From Telmatactis stephensoni (Eukaryota > Cnidaria > Anthozoa > Actiniaria > Isophelliidae), in NCBI GenBank assembly GCA_029948255.1, contig JALIZF010001837.1:124001-188000 (forward strand): 64,000 nt of DNA. The letters run 5' to 3'. Made by a program: the position numbers and the translations under genes. Below the pieces are notes generated by a model, which was not told the origin of the DNA, made no database searches, and saw only the letters and a list, made by a program, of their open reading frames with translations. This document shows, piece after piece, positions 30,424-39,958 of this stretch. Position 1 is the first letter of the stretch, and each line of letters starts with the position of its first letter.

Positions 30424-31401
30424 TACTCGTGCCCAGGCCTTTAGGCCGTGAACGAGTTATAAACTGCAAATGTTTTTTTTTTTTTTCTCTGTTCGTCCTG
30501 AGAGACTTCTGATTGGTTAAGAACGTAAAAACAATGCCCTTCATTCATCACCTTTGAGCGAACGCAAGCCTGGAACTTTAGGAATGCAAGATGGCCGACT
30601 ACAAAGAAAATAGCTTTCAGAGACAGGCTTTTCCTGCAGTAGAACAATGTAATTTGGAGCTTTTAACTCGAGATATACCTATATACTTATAAGAGCTTCA
30701 GAATGGGCTGTTATTTTGAGCTTCATCTCCAATACTTTGACCAAATATCGAACTCTAAATGGAGTACTTGAAAGCCGAGGCCCTCGCGATAACGACTATT
30801 TCCTATGAGCGTGTATGAGCTGGAAAACTACGAATTTCTCATCCTACATGTTGCTAAACGAACATACATAGAAGCAAGTCAATTATATTCCTCATTCAAG
30901 CATCCAAGAGATCTTGAGAGGTTTTTGTACTGAATTTTAATTTAATATCGGAATGGCATGAAACTAGATTCCATTGACCTTGTATTTCACGTTTGGTCAC
31001 GTAACGTCTTTTATTCACATATAAAACATTCGAAACATGAACGAAAAAATACACGATTTGTTATTGTGTCAAATATGCCGTTGTAGAAGTCTTTACAGCA
31101 AACAATTGAGATATATAGTGAAATAAGAAGTTGAATAAACTGGTATATTTTTGCATGTTGGAGATATCTAATACCCATGCATGATATAGAAAAACAAAGC
31201 AAACACTAATAGCTGTTGACAGACAAACCGACTAATCAAGGTATTTTTAAGTTTACGTTAGCCGTTGTTACGGTTAGCTATTTCCCGGAATGGTGAAGAA
31301 TGCGTGAAACGGCTCGGGGAAGAGTACGAACGGAGCCGGTCATTGGAGCCTCTCTTAAAAAGGGCTCCAGGGGCACGAGTGAACGCACGTGTGCGTCTAG
31401 T
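30424..31401 (+). mobile_element. 978-bp TACTCGTGCCC...GTCTAGT element, beside HNMT-like copy B
   Basis: Begins TACTCGTGCCCAGGCC, whose first ~30 bases fold into a hairpin (AGGCC TTTA GGCCG). It ends GGGGCACGAGTGAACGCACG then TGTGCGTCTAGT, with the palindrome ACGCACGTGTGCGT next to CTAG. The HNMT-A flank (25149-25180) is an empty copy of the site: TAGCGTTTTAAGC then six Ts then ACTCTGG. Comparing the two, insertion fell between Ts with no duplication (a 6-bp TTTACT duplication is the alternative reading). No coding capacity was seen, so it is nonautonomous. The structure resembles Helitron2/Helentron-type (HINE) elements. Confidence 0.65.
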
Positions 31402-31538
31402 TTACTCTGGAACAGGGTCAGGGTTTGAGGGGCTCAGCGGCACGTCCCTACCCAAAACTGGAAGGAATGCCCCCCCCCCCCCCCCCGCCCCGGGCGCTTC
31501 CTCCGTCCTGGTCAGTACACCCTTAACCCTGTTAACCC

Positions 31539-32413
31539 TTAAACCTTATCAATAATGATAACATGAAGAACTCTTTCTGCCAATTTCCGGCCGCTTCTCT
31601 CAGTGAATACACTTTTCCTGACTAGTTCTATGGTTTCGTCTACTTGTTTCTTCTCGACGGACTGACGAAAATCTTGAATATAACTGAGACAATCAAGAAG
31701 AAGATTTCCTTCCAACGACTTTTCGTCAAATATTTCTGTTACATCAACTTCGCATGCTAGTGTATTTAAAGTATACTTCCATTTGTGTTTCTTTGCGATT
31801 TCTTCGATTATTTCTGCAGTTTTGTGATAACTTGTAGGGTGGACTTCTTCATTCCAAAGGTTGCTTTGCTTCAAAAACACCTCCGTAGTGACATCTTGAT
31901 CAACGACCACACAAATTATATTTCCTTTTTGATGAAGTTGATTTTCATAGGCGTGAACTAAAACAGCTTCATTGTCATTGAAGTAATGAATGCTACTTAC
32001 AAAATGCACAAGGTCGAATCCAGTCGTGGTGTTGGATTTCTCTACGTGCTGTTCAAATGTCTCTTGACAAAGTTCAAAAATGACTTTGTTGTTCTGAGAT
32101 GAACTTGGTAGCTTATTTAAAGCAGCTCTAAATCTTCTTATTTGGAATTCACTTGGTTCTATGGCTCGGTGAAGTAGTTTTACATCACTACCACAGTACC
32201 TTAATAATTGGTCTTGTACAACTTGTGCAATTTTAATATCGTATTCCCCATCACCACTTCCAACTCCCAGAATACGAAAGAATCCTCGTTCACTGATGCG
32301 TATTCTCTGGTTTGAGATAAAATTTCCAAGATTTTGCCGAAGACTCTCAATGACTTGGGTTTTCTCATTAGATTTTCGATAGTAAACTTCCAGCCTTTTA
32401 GAATTATCGCCAT
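31539..32413 (-). pseudogene. Histamine-N-methyltransferase-like copy B, start region frameshifted
   Basis: Almost identical to copy A from KRLEVYYRK to the stop codon, including motif I and the C-terminus. Nineteen bases present in A and C have been lost between two CCTTTTAG repeats just after the start, so the normal ATG (32411-32413) now leads into a wrong frame. The body remains open through an upstream in-frame ATG (to 32450), which would give 303 residues with an unrelated N-terminus. It may therefore be a recent pseudogene or use a new start. The 3' flank is shared with copy A, but a 978-bp element is inserted in it. Confidence 0.7.
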
Positions 32414-32917
32414 TTCGACACAATGATAAATAGGCGCTCAATGAGCTCATGTGGCTACAGCAAGAAGCGATGAAAATCTCAATAAGTCTTAGTACAATTA
32501 CAAAGTAAGACGCTCACTGCAATTGAGCGTTCAGTCGGATTACCTGCAGCCCGAAGAATGTTGCCGTGGAGCATGACAGCGAGGCAGCCCAAGTCTGTGG
32601 TTTAATGACAGCTAGCTTCGTGATTGTTCGGATTCAGGACGGATTATATTGCTCAACTTTATTTTATTCTTCAGGGATTTTTAAAATATTGATTTTCTCA
32701 TACTCAATCATCACTTTTACAAACCAATTTAAATTTTTCAAGGCAGGGTGTTTTTCAAATTTCCCTCAGACGGAGAACGGGTATCAATCGCAAAACTCTG
32801 AACATCCATGCAGATAAAAGAATGCAAGATGCTCAATGGAGCGTATGCAAAGGATACTATATAGTGCTGTGTTGATCCTCTTGGAGGGCATATCAGGGTC
32901 ACTGATTTCTTTCTCCA

Positions 32918-33100
32918 GTTTCGCTTCCGAGTTGTCGCTTCCGAGTTGTCGGTAGTTCCAGGCCTCTCTCGGATGCGACAACTCGGAATTTCCGACTTGT
33001 CGGTTCCGAGTTGTCGCTTCCAAGTTGTCGCTTCCAAGTCGTCCGCGGTAGTTCCAAGCCTCCCTCGGTGGCGACAGTTGTCGGTTCCAAGTTGTCGCAT
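32918..33100. repeat. Palindromic 'TTGTCG' array upstream of HNMT-like copy B
   Basis: Expanded version of the array beside copy A: alternating TTCCGAGTTGTCG and CGACAACTCGGAA units with intervening GGTAGTTCCAAGCCTC. Repeat number differs between the three copies, implying expansion and contraction after duplication. Confidence 0.6.
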
Positions 33101-33151
33101 ATGACTGAAGTTCATCTGTCTTGAAGTAGTCATTCATCAAACTTTACTTTT

Positions 33152-33240
33152 TATTCGTGCCCAGGCCGTAGGCCGGCACGAGTCTAGGTTTAATTTAGGT
33201 TTTCTATCTATCGTCGTAGTAGTATAGTCTAGAGGTAGTT
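33152..33240 (+). mobile_element. 5' end of a TACTCG-family element (with copy B)
   Basis: TATTCGTGCCCAGGCC hairpin followed by GTCTAGGTTTAATTTAGG and TCTATCTATCGTCGTAG; similarity to copies A and C stops around 33235. Confidence 0.5.
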
Positions 33241-33319
33241 GCTAGTGATATTAGATGCGAAAGATGGTAAATGTCGAAAGAACCTTACCTTTTCCGAACA
33301 ATAAGTGGAAACTTCCCGA

Positions 33320-33852
33320 TTAGCTAGACTCATGAGGTCTCATGACAGTGTCCAAAACTACTGGGATTCCCCGCAATTTATTGAATTTGTTAATAATTTT
33401 ATATTCGAACAAAGACAATTTCTTTTCTATGCGACCGTGTTTCACTCCGTCATTCACTCCTAGATATTTGTATGTGCCTTCTTGTTCAAGATCTTGAATG
33501 GTTGTATTGATATCAGTCACAATGTTTTCACCATTCACAAATTGGCCTCGTTTAAAAGTTGCTTTGGCACTTTTGTCCAGGCCAAATTCCATTTTGATGT
33601 CATCACTAAATCCTTTAACGATGGTAAGTTTTTTATATCATCCATGTAGAATAAATGGTTGATGACTTTGTTGCCCGACTTGTAACCATGGCCACTTTTA
33701 TTTAAAAGAGAGGATAATGGAGCAAGAGCAATACAAAAGAGAAGTGGTGAAAGAGAATCACCTTGGAAAATCCCGCTATTTATATTAATTTGTCTGGGTG
33801 TTAGAACTCCCTCACTATGATTGAGGGTTAAGGTTGTTTTCCATTGTGACAT
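33320..33852 (-). pseudogene. LINE reverse-transcriptase fragment
   Basis: Minus frame with GIFQGDSLSPLLFCIALAPL (RT motif B region) and the catalytic FYMDD box, then after an internal loss MEFGLDKSAKATFKRGQFV and YKYLGVNDG. The frame changes near 33600. R2/NeSL-like type; the same kind of element as 12703 and 23470. Confidence 0.75.
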
Positions 33853-33894
33853 GTTACTTGTTTCTTATTGCATATCTACGCGTTATTGTGAGGG

Positions 33895-34045
33895 GACAAA
33901 ATATGCAAATGAGTCACTCACTCACGAGTTCGCAAATTGTTAAACTATGCTACTGCGCATGCTCGACGTGATTGACCGTAGTCCGAAAGTAATGTGGGCT
34001 CTGGTTTATTATGGGACTCCTGAGTTATTAAAATCACGATGCATC
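33895..34045. repeat. Repeat shared in opposite orientation with 16805-16985
   Basis: GTCACTCACTCACGAG, CTACTGCGCATGCTCGACG and CCGAAAGTAATGTGGGCTC correspond to the reverse complement of the PRMT1-intron copy. Confidence 0.65.
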
Positions 34046-34512
34046 AGGATTGTGTGCGAAACTTGGTTTGGAATTGAACGACCTAAAAGGCGTCTTCTGT
34101 AAACAAGGTCTGTATTTAATTATTATCGTGGAGTGTTGAAATTCTACTCGTGACTCCTCCATGAATTGAAAATCGTGGAGCCTTCACGCTGGTCAAGATG
34201 GTCGGACAACTTCTCTCATTGGTAAGATCATGCCTAGAGATTCCTTAATTGACTTACCTGTCCTCATGCTCACACTTTGCTAAGATTCATGTAAGATTGG
34301 ATGTGTCGGATGTTAGGGATGTTAGAATGTTATGTTGATAGTTAATTTCTCATTCCTTGCCACATTTTGTATTGTTCTATATACTCTGCTTGGAATAACT
34401 TTCATCGCATCTCCGTTGAGCTGTTCGATACTCGGTCCTCGGACGTGAAAACCTTTCTGGGTGACCTTTGTAGAGGGGGTCACCGTATTGGTTTGAAAAC
34501 TCAATAAAAAAA

Positions 34513-34632
34513 CTAAGGCCCTGTTCACATTACAGCATTAGATCGATCTGAGATCGATCCAGTCTAGTTCATCGCTTTAAGCTGGATCGAACTCAGATCG
34601 ATCTAGAACTGTAGTGTGGACAGGGCTTAAGA
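34513..34632. mobile_element. MITE AAGGCCCTGTTCACATTACAG
   Basis: Arms AAGGCCCTGTTCACATTACAG and CTGTAGTGTGGACAGGGCTT; inner palindromic AGATCGATCT repeats. Confidence 0.75.
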
Positions 34633-34742
34633 TTCAAGAGAAGGCCAAAACACTTTCTTTGAGAACGTCAGGACCTAAATTTAAATGCATTTCGACTTAG
34701 TGTCTAAGTAGTAGGAGAATGCCGTTTCTAAGCCACGGGCTG

Positions 34743-35040
34743 CCGGGCTACCCGGGCCCCCGGAGCTAACCCCATTGCCCGAGCAGAGCTGGGCTGATCC
34801 CTACTGGGTGGTACAGTGGTACGGTGGTTCGATGAGGTCACGTCTATTTTTAGACGAACGGAACGAGGTGCGATGAGGTACAGGGAACACGGGCTACCCG
34901 GGCGGAGCCGCGCTAACCCCGTGTGCTTCGTACAAGTGAAGGCATATACTTGGTATAGTGGTACGGTATGTGGTACGGTGATTCGATGAGGTCACGTCTA
35001 TTTTTAGACGAACGGAGTGAGGTACGGTGAGGTCATGTCT
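34743..35040. repeat. GC-rich ~145-bp tandem duplication
   Basis: Two copies of a block with GGGCTACCCGGGC, GCTAACCCC, TTCGATGAGGTCACGTC and TATTTTTAGACGAACGGA (34743-34885, 34888-35035). Far richer in G+C than its neighbours; it borders the virus-like gene relics and might belong to that element. Confidence 0.6.
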
Positions 35041-35146
35041 ATTTTGGGTAGACGGTTCTATTTTGGGAGGGATCGATGACGTCATTGGTGGTGCAACAAG
35101 TGTAATAAAACAGGGCGGGTGAAAACCAGACATCGAATCCTTGTGA

Positions 35147-35485
35147 CCTCCCACAACATTAATAAAGATTAAAAAACAGTTCATTTCCACCTATGCCGTG
35201 GAAGTTTGCAAACACCTGTATGAAATCGACATAAAAAACTGCTGTGGGTGTCGTCTTCCGAACAGTAACGTACAGTGCTTAATGGTAACTGAAGACGAAA
35301 AGATCGAACTGCACTTTTGATCAGCCCTCAGAAATGTGAATGTACTGAAAGTGATTAACAGAGTGATGGACAATATGCGACCTTTCCAACTAACCATTGA
35401 AGTAGAGGCCGAACTGTACAGATGGACAGAGAGAAATCCAGCATTGTTACCGGAAACGTATCAAATGATTAAAGACACTGTTTAA
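35147..35485 (+). pseudogene. Virus-like element gene relic, CCGC-cysteine protein
   Basis: Plus-strand frame open from 35147 to TAA at 35483-35485 except for one TGA at 35318-35320. It contains YAVEVCKHLYEIDIKNCCGC and, after the stop, VINRVMDNMRPFQLTIEVEA. I do not recognise the family. Position beside a packaging-ATPase relic and a similar state of decay suggest it belongs to the same Polinton/adintovirus-like element. Confidence 0.45.
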
Positions 35486-35646
35486 GTGACACGAATGTAC
35501 TAAAAACATCTGAAGAAGTATAATAAAACAACAAGACACCAGTAACCGTTGTAATTGGTTATATTTTCTTTCTTTCTTTTCTTTTCTTTTTTCTTTTAGT
35601 TACAATACATAAGTCAAATGCTATTTAATATTTTTCCCAACCGGGT

Positions 35647-36118
35647 ATGATAAGATAAGATAAGATAAGATAACTTCATTTAAACACGGAAAAAAATCAT
35701 CAGTAAAATTACATTGAAATTTAATACTGTTTTACAGGATTGCCGTGTGGGAGTCTACTGCAGAGAAGTGCTTCTTTAGTTTTTTCTGAAAACCCTTAAG
35801 GAGCTAGTTGTCCTAATGTTTTCTGGTAGCTTGTTCCATACAGCTGCTCCGTCATAGCAAAAACTGCGTTTAAGATAATCTGTCCTTGGTTTTGGTAATT
35901 GTAATTTGTTTTCGTTATTTCTTAATGTGTAGCCGGTGTCAGTATTTGTGAACATCTCATTCAGATAGGCTGGGGTGAGGTCATTAACAACTTTATGCAT
36001 CATTACAGCTTTCTGCTTTTTAAAAGACAAGGATATATTATCCCACCCAAGTCTGTCAAGTAATACAGATGAACTAGTATCATAGCCACATTTAAGAATA
36101 ACTCGGGCTGCTCGGTAT
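35647..36118 (-). pseudogene. LINE 3' end with (TTATC)n tail
   Basis: Minus frame PYRAARVILKCGYDTSSSVL, WDNISLSFKKQKAVMMHKV, YDGAAVWNKLPENIRTTSSL: the C-terminus of jockey/L2-type ORF2. It ends in a five-unit GATAA (minus TTATC) tail at 35647-35673, typical of L2/CR1-like elements. It truncates the virus-like gene at 36120. Confidence 0.8.
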
Positions 36119-36119
36119 G

Positions 36120-37395
36120 GACTTAATCATGGCTCTTATTCGTTCTGAGCGTCTCGGGGGTTGGAACACCTGTCCTCTATACTTATGTTCATCTTGATGA
36201 CGTATCCACCTGGGAGCTTGGGGTTTTTCTTTACTGGATGGAGGCGTGGGTGGAAACTCTGGTGGGGCTACACTCGACAGAGTGATGGGAGTGGAAGTAG
36301 AGGGTTGGTCTACTTTTAATGGAGTCGACGGTATCTCCTCTGTAATTCCATATGGACTAGTAAATTTAAAAGGTGTTCTGACCTTGGATGTCAGACGTTG
36401 GAGGAGGGAAGGTTCTTTCGGTGTAGCTGTTGCAATGCCACTGTCACTAGTCTGCTAGTCAGACCTAGCTGTCGAAGGCACATTTTGCAGAGTCGCCACG
36501 TTAGGGGGCTGACTCTGGTCGACCATTGTTGGTACGGTTGAAATAGGTTCCTGTCTCGGTATCGTTAAAACGGTGTTGGAGAGTTGTTGTTGGAGAGCAA
36601 GGTAACGATTCAACGGGAGTGGAGTAGAGAGTGGAAGTAGAGAGTTGGTCTACTTTTAATGGAGCCGACGGTATCTCCTCTGTTCCCTGTGGACTAGTAG
36701 ATTTAAAAGGTGTTCTGACTTTGGATGTCAGACGTTGGAGGAGGGAAGGTTCTTTCGGTGTAGCTGTTGTAATGCCACTGTCACTAGTCAGACCTGTCGA
36801 AGGCACATTTTGCGGAGTCGTCACGTTAGGGGGCTGACTCTGGTCGACCATTGTTGGTACGGTTGAAATAAGTTCCTGTCTCGGTATCGTTACACCGGTG
36901 TTGGAGAGTTGTTGTTGGAGAGCAAGGTAACGATTCAACAGTGAACCATATTCAGTAAATGTTCGTAGGCCGTGTTAAGATTCATTGATCAAGATTTTGC
37001 TTCATCAGCCTTGCATTTTTATTATCCAAGCTTTCGAGCAACTTGCTCTTCATCAGGGTAAACGGTTGTGACAATTACAAGAAATCACGCATGTAAATAC
37101 CATATAGTGAACCATATTCTTTGATTTTCACCTCTGGAGTTAGGGTGGGGTCTTTCAAAATGGCGTCCATCTGTTCTTCTAGTTCCTGCATGGCTTTAAG
37201 TTGGGGTGGTTGTAAGTACCCTTGATGCTCAAAAACGTTAGCGATGGTCATCGTCGCATCTGTTTGACCCCCAGACTGTGATGGGTGGACATCATTGGGA
37301 AGAACGTTGGCGACACCCCTCTGGGGTGTTGGGTTTGAGATCCACAAACAGGTAGCCGTAGGGCGGCTGAACAGCGGCCTCGTACTTTTGAACAA
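36120..37395 (-). pseudogene. Pro/Ser/Thr-rich gene relic of virus-like element, internally duplicated
   Basis: Minus frames (37395 down to 36120) encode an ORF next to the ATPase: a segment with LKAMQELEEQMDAILKDPTL, then a Ser/Thr/Pro-rich tail (e.g. VPSTGLTSDSGITTATPKEP), ending near RWIRHQDEHKYRGQVF. A block of about 330 bp is tandemly duplicated (36283-36615 and 36628-36940), and a 152-bp insertion (36954-37105) splits the frame. Product unknown; probably a virion-associated protein of a Polinton-like element, by position only. The LINE at 35647-36118 cuts off its end. Confidence 0.5.
36954..37119 (-). mobile_element. Short insertion with hammerhead-ribozyme-like core (Penelope-like?)
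   Basis: Insert flanked by a perfect 14-bp direct repeat AGTGAACCATATTC (36940-36953, 37106-37119). On the minus strand it has CTGATGA (37050-37056), a stem GAGCA-AGT-TGCTC (37036-37048) and GAAA (37032-37035), the conserved order of hammerhead ribozymes. A second CTGATGA occurs at 37002-37008. Penelope-like retroelements are known to carry such motifs. Stems I and III were not convincingly closed by eye. Confidence 0.45.
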
Positions 37396-37426
37396 ACTGG
37401 TCCATCTTTCCTGGATACATTTGTTT

Positions 37427-38064
37427 TCATAACGTCATCATTTGTAGTTTGTCTCTGGGATTTTTAAACAAGACAAGGTAGGCTGCATTCAGGCTCAAGG
37501 TGCGCATGATTTTGCCTTGGAAATAGACATTTTGCAAGAGGAAGACGACACTGAGCCGGCTTCGGTGATGGGATCCCTTTGTGAATAAATTCAAGATACG
37601 TTTGTCGTTGGAAGTCTCGGTCATTTGATCATCAATGACCATCAGATTGTTGATCTTGGGATCAAACTACCAATCCTCGTCGAGGTCATGTGGTATCGCT
37701 TTGACAAACTCGATCCCAGGGACAGTTCTGAGCATCTGGTCGTAAGTGGGTTGCCATTGGGAGTAACTCCACACAATGCGTTGAGGAGGGGGCTGAATGA
37801 CTTGATTGGCATGTTCCAGTAAGTTTTGAACCCAGACGGTCTTTCCAGAGCCGGTCATTCCGGCCACTAATGCTGTGAACGGGTGAAGTAATTGAAACCG
37901 GTCACATTTGGTTCCACATGAGGTTTAACCTGAGGGTAGGGCGTAAACCGCTGACCACCCTTCTGTGATTTTCCTTCCCGTAGTATTCGTGTCCGATCTG
38001 GGCCATCAATTTTGTGAACACCATTCAAGTGGCATGATACATTCTGCACAAACTTGCTGCACAC
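37427..38064 (-). pseudogene. Polinton/adintovirus-type packaging ATPase relic
   Basis: Minus-strand FtsK/HerA-like (A32-like) ATPase. Walker A is AGMTGSGKT (about 37840-37866) and Walker B VIDDQM (about 37624-37641), followed by FTKGSHHRSRLSVVFLLQN and YLVLFKNPRD, features of genome-packaging ATPases of Polintons and adintoviruses. Upstream lies a Pro-rich lead (FTPYPQVKPHVEPNVTGFN). The reading frame is split among short pieces by frame changes and an in-frame stop near 37427, so it is inactive. No integrase, polymerase B, capsid or protease genes were recognised here, so this is a fragment. Confidence 0.65.
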
Positions 38065-38142
38065 AGGACACGTCCGACCAATCCTGTGTCTATTAAAAGA
38101 ATGAAACGTTAACGTAAAAACAATCCTATTTATTGCTATTTC

Positions 38143-38233
38143 ACTATCCTATCCTATCCTATCCTATCCTATCCTATCCTATCCTATCCTATCTCCTATC
38201 CTATCCTATTTATCTGAGTCTATCCTATCCTAT
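38143..38233. repeat. (TATCC)n microsatellite
   Basis: About ten uninterrupted ATCCT units (38146-38196), then degraded ones. Confidence 0.9.
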
Positions 38234-38261
38234 TTATCTGAATCATATATGCTGAAAGTCA

Positions 38262-38566
38262 AACAGTGACGAAGAGGATGAAGAACAAGACAGCGATGAA
38301 GCGTCGGAAAGTTCAGAATCCGCTGAAAGTTCAGACGAGGAACCCAGTGTCACGTTTGTCGTGACTTTAAACCGTTCTACACCATACCTGTAGTTCAATG
38401 CCCTCGGTGCTTGTGGCGAGAAGGGTACTATTGTCGTGACAATCAACTGGTTGAGTGTGACATTTGCCGTTACGTCTTTCCAGTGGATGCGAATACCATG
38501 AAAGCCAAGTTTTGTCGTTGTCGAGATTGTGATGCAGTCCGGCCATCAACTGTCGTTGAAATTTAA
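38262..38566 (+). pseudogene. Cysteine-rich (zinc-finger-like) gene relic of virus-like element
   Basis: Plus strand: an acidic stretch (SDEEDEEQDSDEASESSES) followed, one frame over, by paired cysteines CHVC...CPRC...YYCR...CDIC...CRCRDCDAV and stop TAA at 38564-38566. The shift between the two parts near 38345 marks decay. Paired CxxC motifs suggest zinc binding; function unknown. It lies divergently from the ATPase relic, across a (TATCC)n tract. Confidence 0.45.
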
Positions 38567-38736
38567 GAAATTCAAACTCATTGACGATCATGATGATGAC
38601 CAAGAGGAATCATGTTGAAAGCTAAGAACTTGAATAAAAAATACTTTTCACACTGAATTTGAGTCTGGTTTGTCTGTGTGCCTTTCAACCGTGAAAAAGA
38701 TCTGAATTTGCATGTGTCAGAATAGCCACCGTTCAG

Positions 38737-38880
38737 TAACTGCCGAGTGATTTTTGATCTCATTCGGATGGTTGGTTTTGTAATTATGCCGTTTTTCAGT
38801 GTGATAAATATATAAACGGTTCTCCCATACTTTACGAGTCACAAACCCATACGCGATTGTACGGAAAGGTTAAAACAGGC
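38737..38880. repeat. ~144-bp TATA-containing repeat, copy 1
   Basis: Shared almost base for base with 41568-41712: ACTGCCGAGTGATTTTTGAT, AAATATATAAACGG (TATA-like), CACAAACCCATACGCG. It directly follows the cysteine-rich relic. Could be an element promoter or terminal sequence. Confidence 0.65.
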
Positions 38881-38987
38881 TGAAGAACTAAAAACAATTA
38901 TGGTTGATGTTAGGATCAACTTCTCATGCAAGTCACCTCATTAATGCCACGTAATGCCATCCTGTTGGTCAGTAGTCAAATCAACAG

Positions 38988-39116
38988 GATTCAGCGATCA
39001 AAATTTTCACAACTGGGATCAGGGATCAAAATAAGATAACTTTTGGGATCAGGGATCAAAATTTTCGACCAAAAAACGGGATCACGAGCGAAAAAACGTA
39101 CCATGTCACGACCCTG
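38988..39116 (-). mobile_element. Truncated 'GATCCCTGATCC' MITE
   Basis: GGGATCAGGGATCAAAA units in reverse orientation, ending TACCATGTCACGACCCTG, one terminus of the family; the other end is missing. Confidence 0.6.
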
Positions 39117-39117
39117 C

Positions 39118-39245
39118 TTTCTGGTTAGCCTGGCTCTATCCCGCCTTGTAGTACCAACCCTTGCTTAGCTTGTAATTAGCTCTTGTTCAAAGTCTAATAT
39201 ACGAGTTAGCAGAGCAGGCGATCCCGACTAGTCCCTCACGTAACA
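39118..39245 (+). mobile_element. 5' LTR fragment of LTR retrotransposon
   Basis: Matches the last ~130 bases of the solo LTR at 41724-42238 (GGCTCTATCCCGCC ... GACTAGTCCCT ... CGTAACA) and ends TAACA. Confidence 0.7.
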
Positions 39246-39958
39246 CTGGTGGAGAACCTAACTGTTCTGCTTATCGCTCGTTATTACAACAAGGCGGAGA
39301 ACCTGAACTAGATTCCTTTGTAGCGGACTTGACGTTCTACTGATCTGACTTTCCATCGAGATGAAGATTTTAAGTGGCAAAGAACATCCATTTGCAAAGA
39401 AACAGAGATCTCCTGCGTGTCGGAAAAGGAACACTCAAAGAATCAAAGAATTCAACAAAAAGAAAAGGTTACAAGTACTTTTGCCTGATTGTGATGTTGA
39501 AGACAACAAAGTCGAATCTCTTATCCAAAAAGGTTGAACTTGAAAATTCTTCGCTGCATGCTTAAGAAACTGAACATGGCTTCTAATTTACAAAAGTGTC
39601 TTCAGAATACATAAAAAACGAATTATCAAGAAGAACTCAACAAAAAGGGAAGAGGACTTTTCGAGCTTCAAAACAATAATGATAATATTGAAAATGTAAT
39701 TTAATTTCAGCGACGTGAACTTCGGAAGACATATGCGACTGCAGATCAACTTAAAAGCGACTTGAACTATACTTGGAACAGAATACACCGATGCGAAGGA
39801 AAGGTTAGACATTTGATTGAACAATTAGAGAAATTGAAGCAAACTGTAATAGACATTCTAGACAACCTTATTTTTATCACTAGTTATTTTTCTACTATTT
39901 GCAACACGTCTAAGAGGAGCAGTGCATCGGGAGATGCACAAAATTAAGGAGGGGAGTA
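39246..39958 (+). mobile_element. Deleted internal region of LTR retrotransposon
   Basis: 711 bases between the LTRs, no recognisable Gag or Pol. The purine tract AAATTAAGGAGGGGAG (39941-39956) just before the 3' LTR is a polypurine primer site. Confidence 0.6.
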
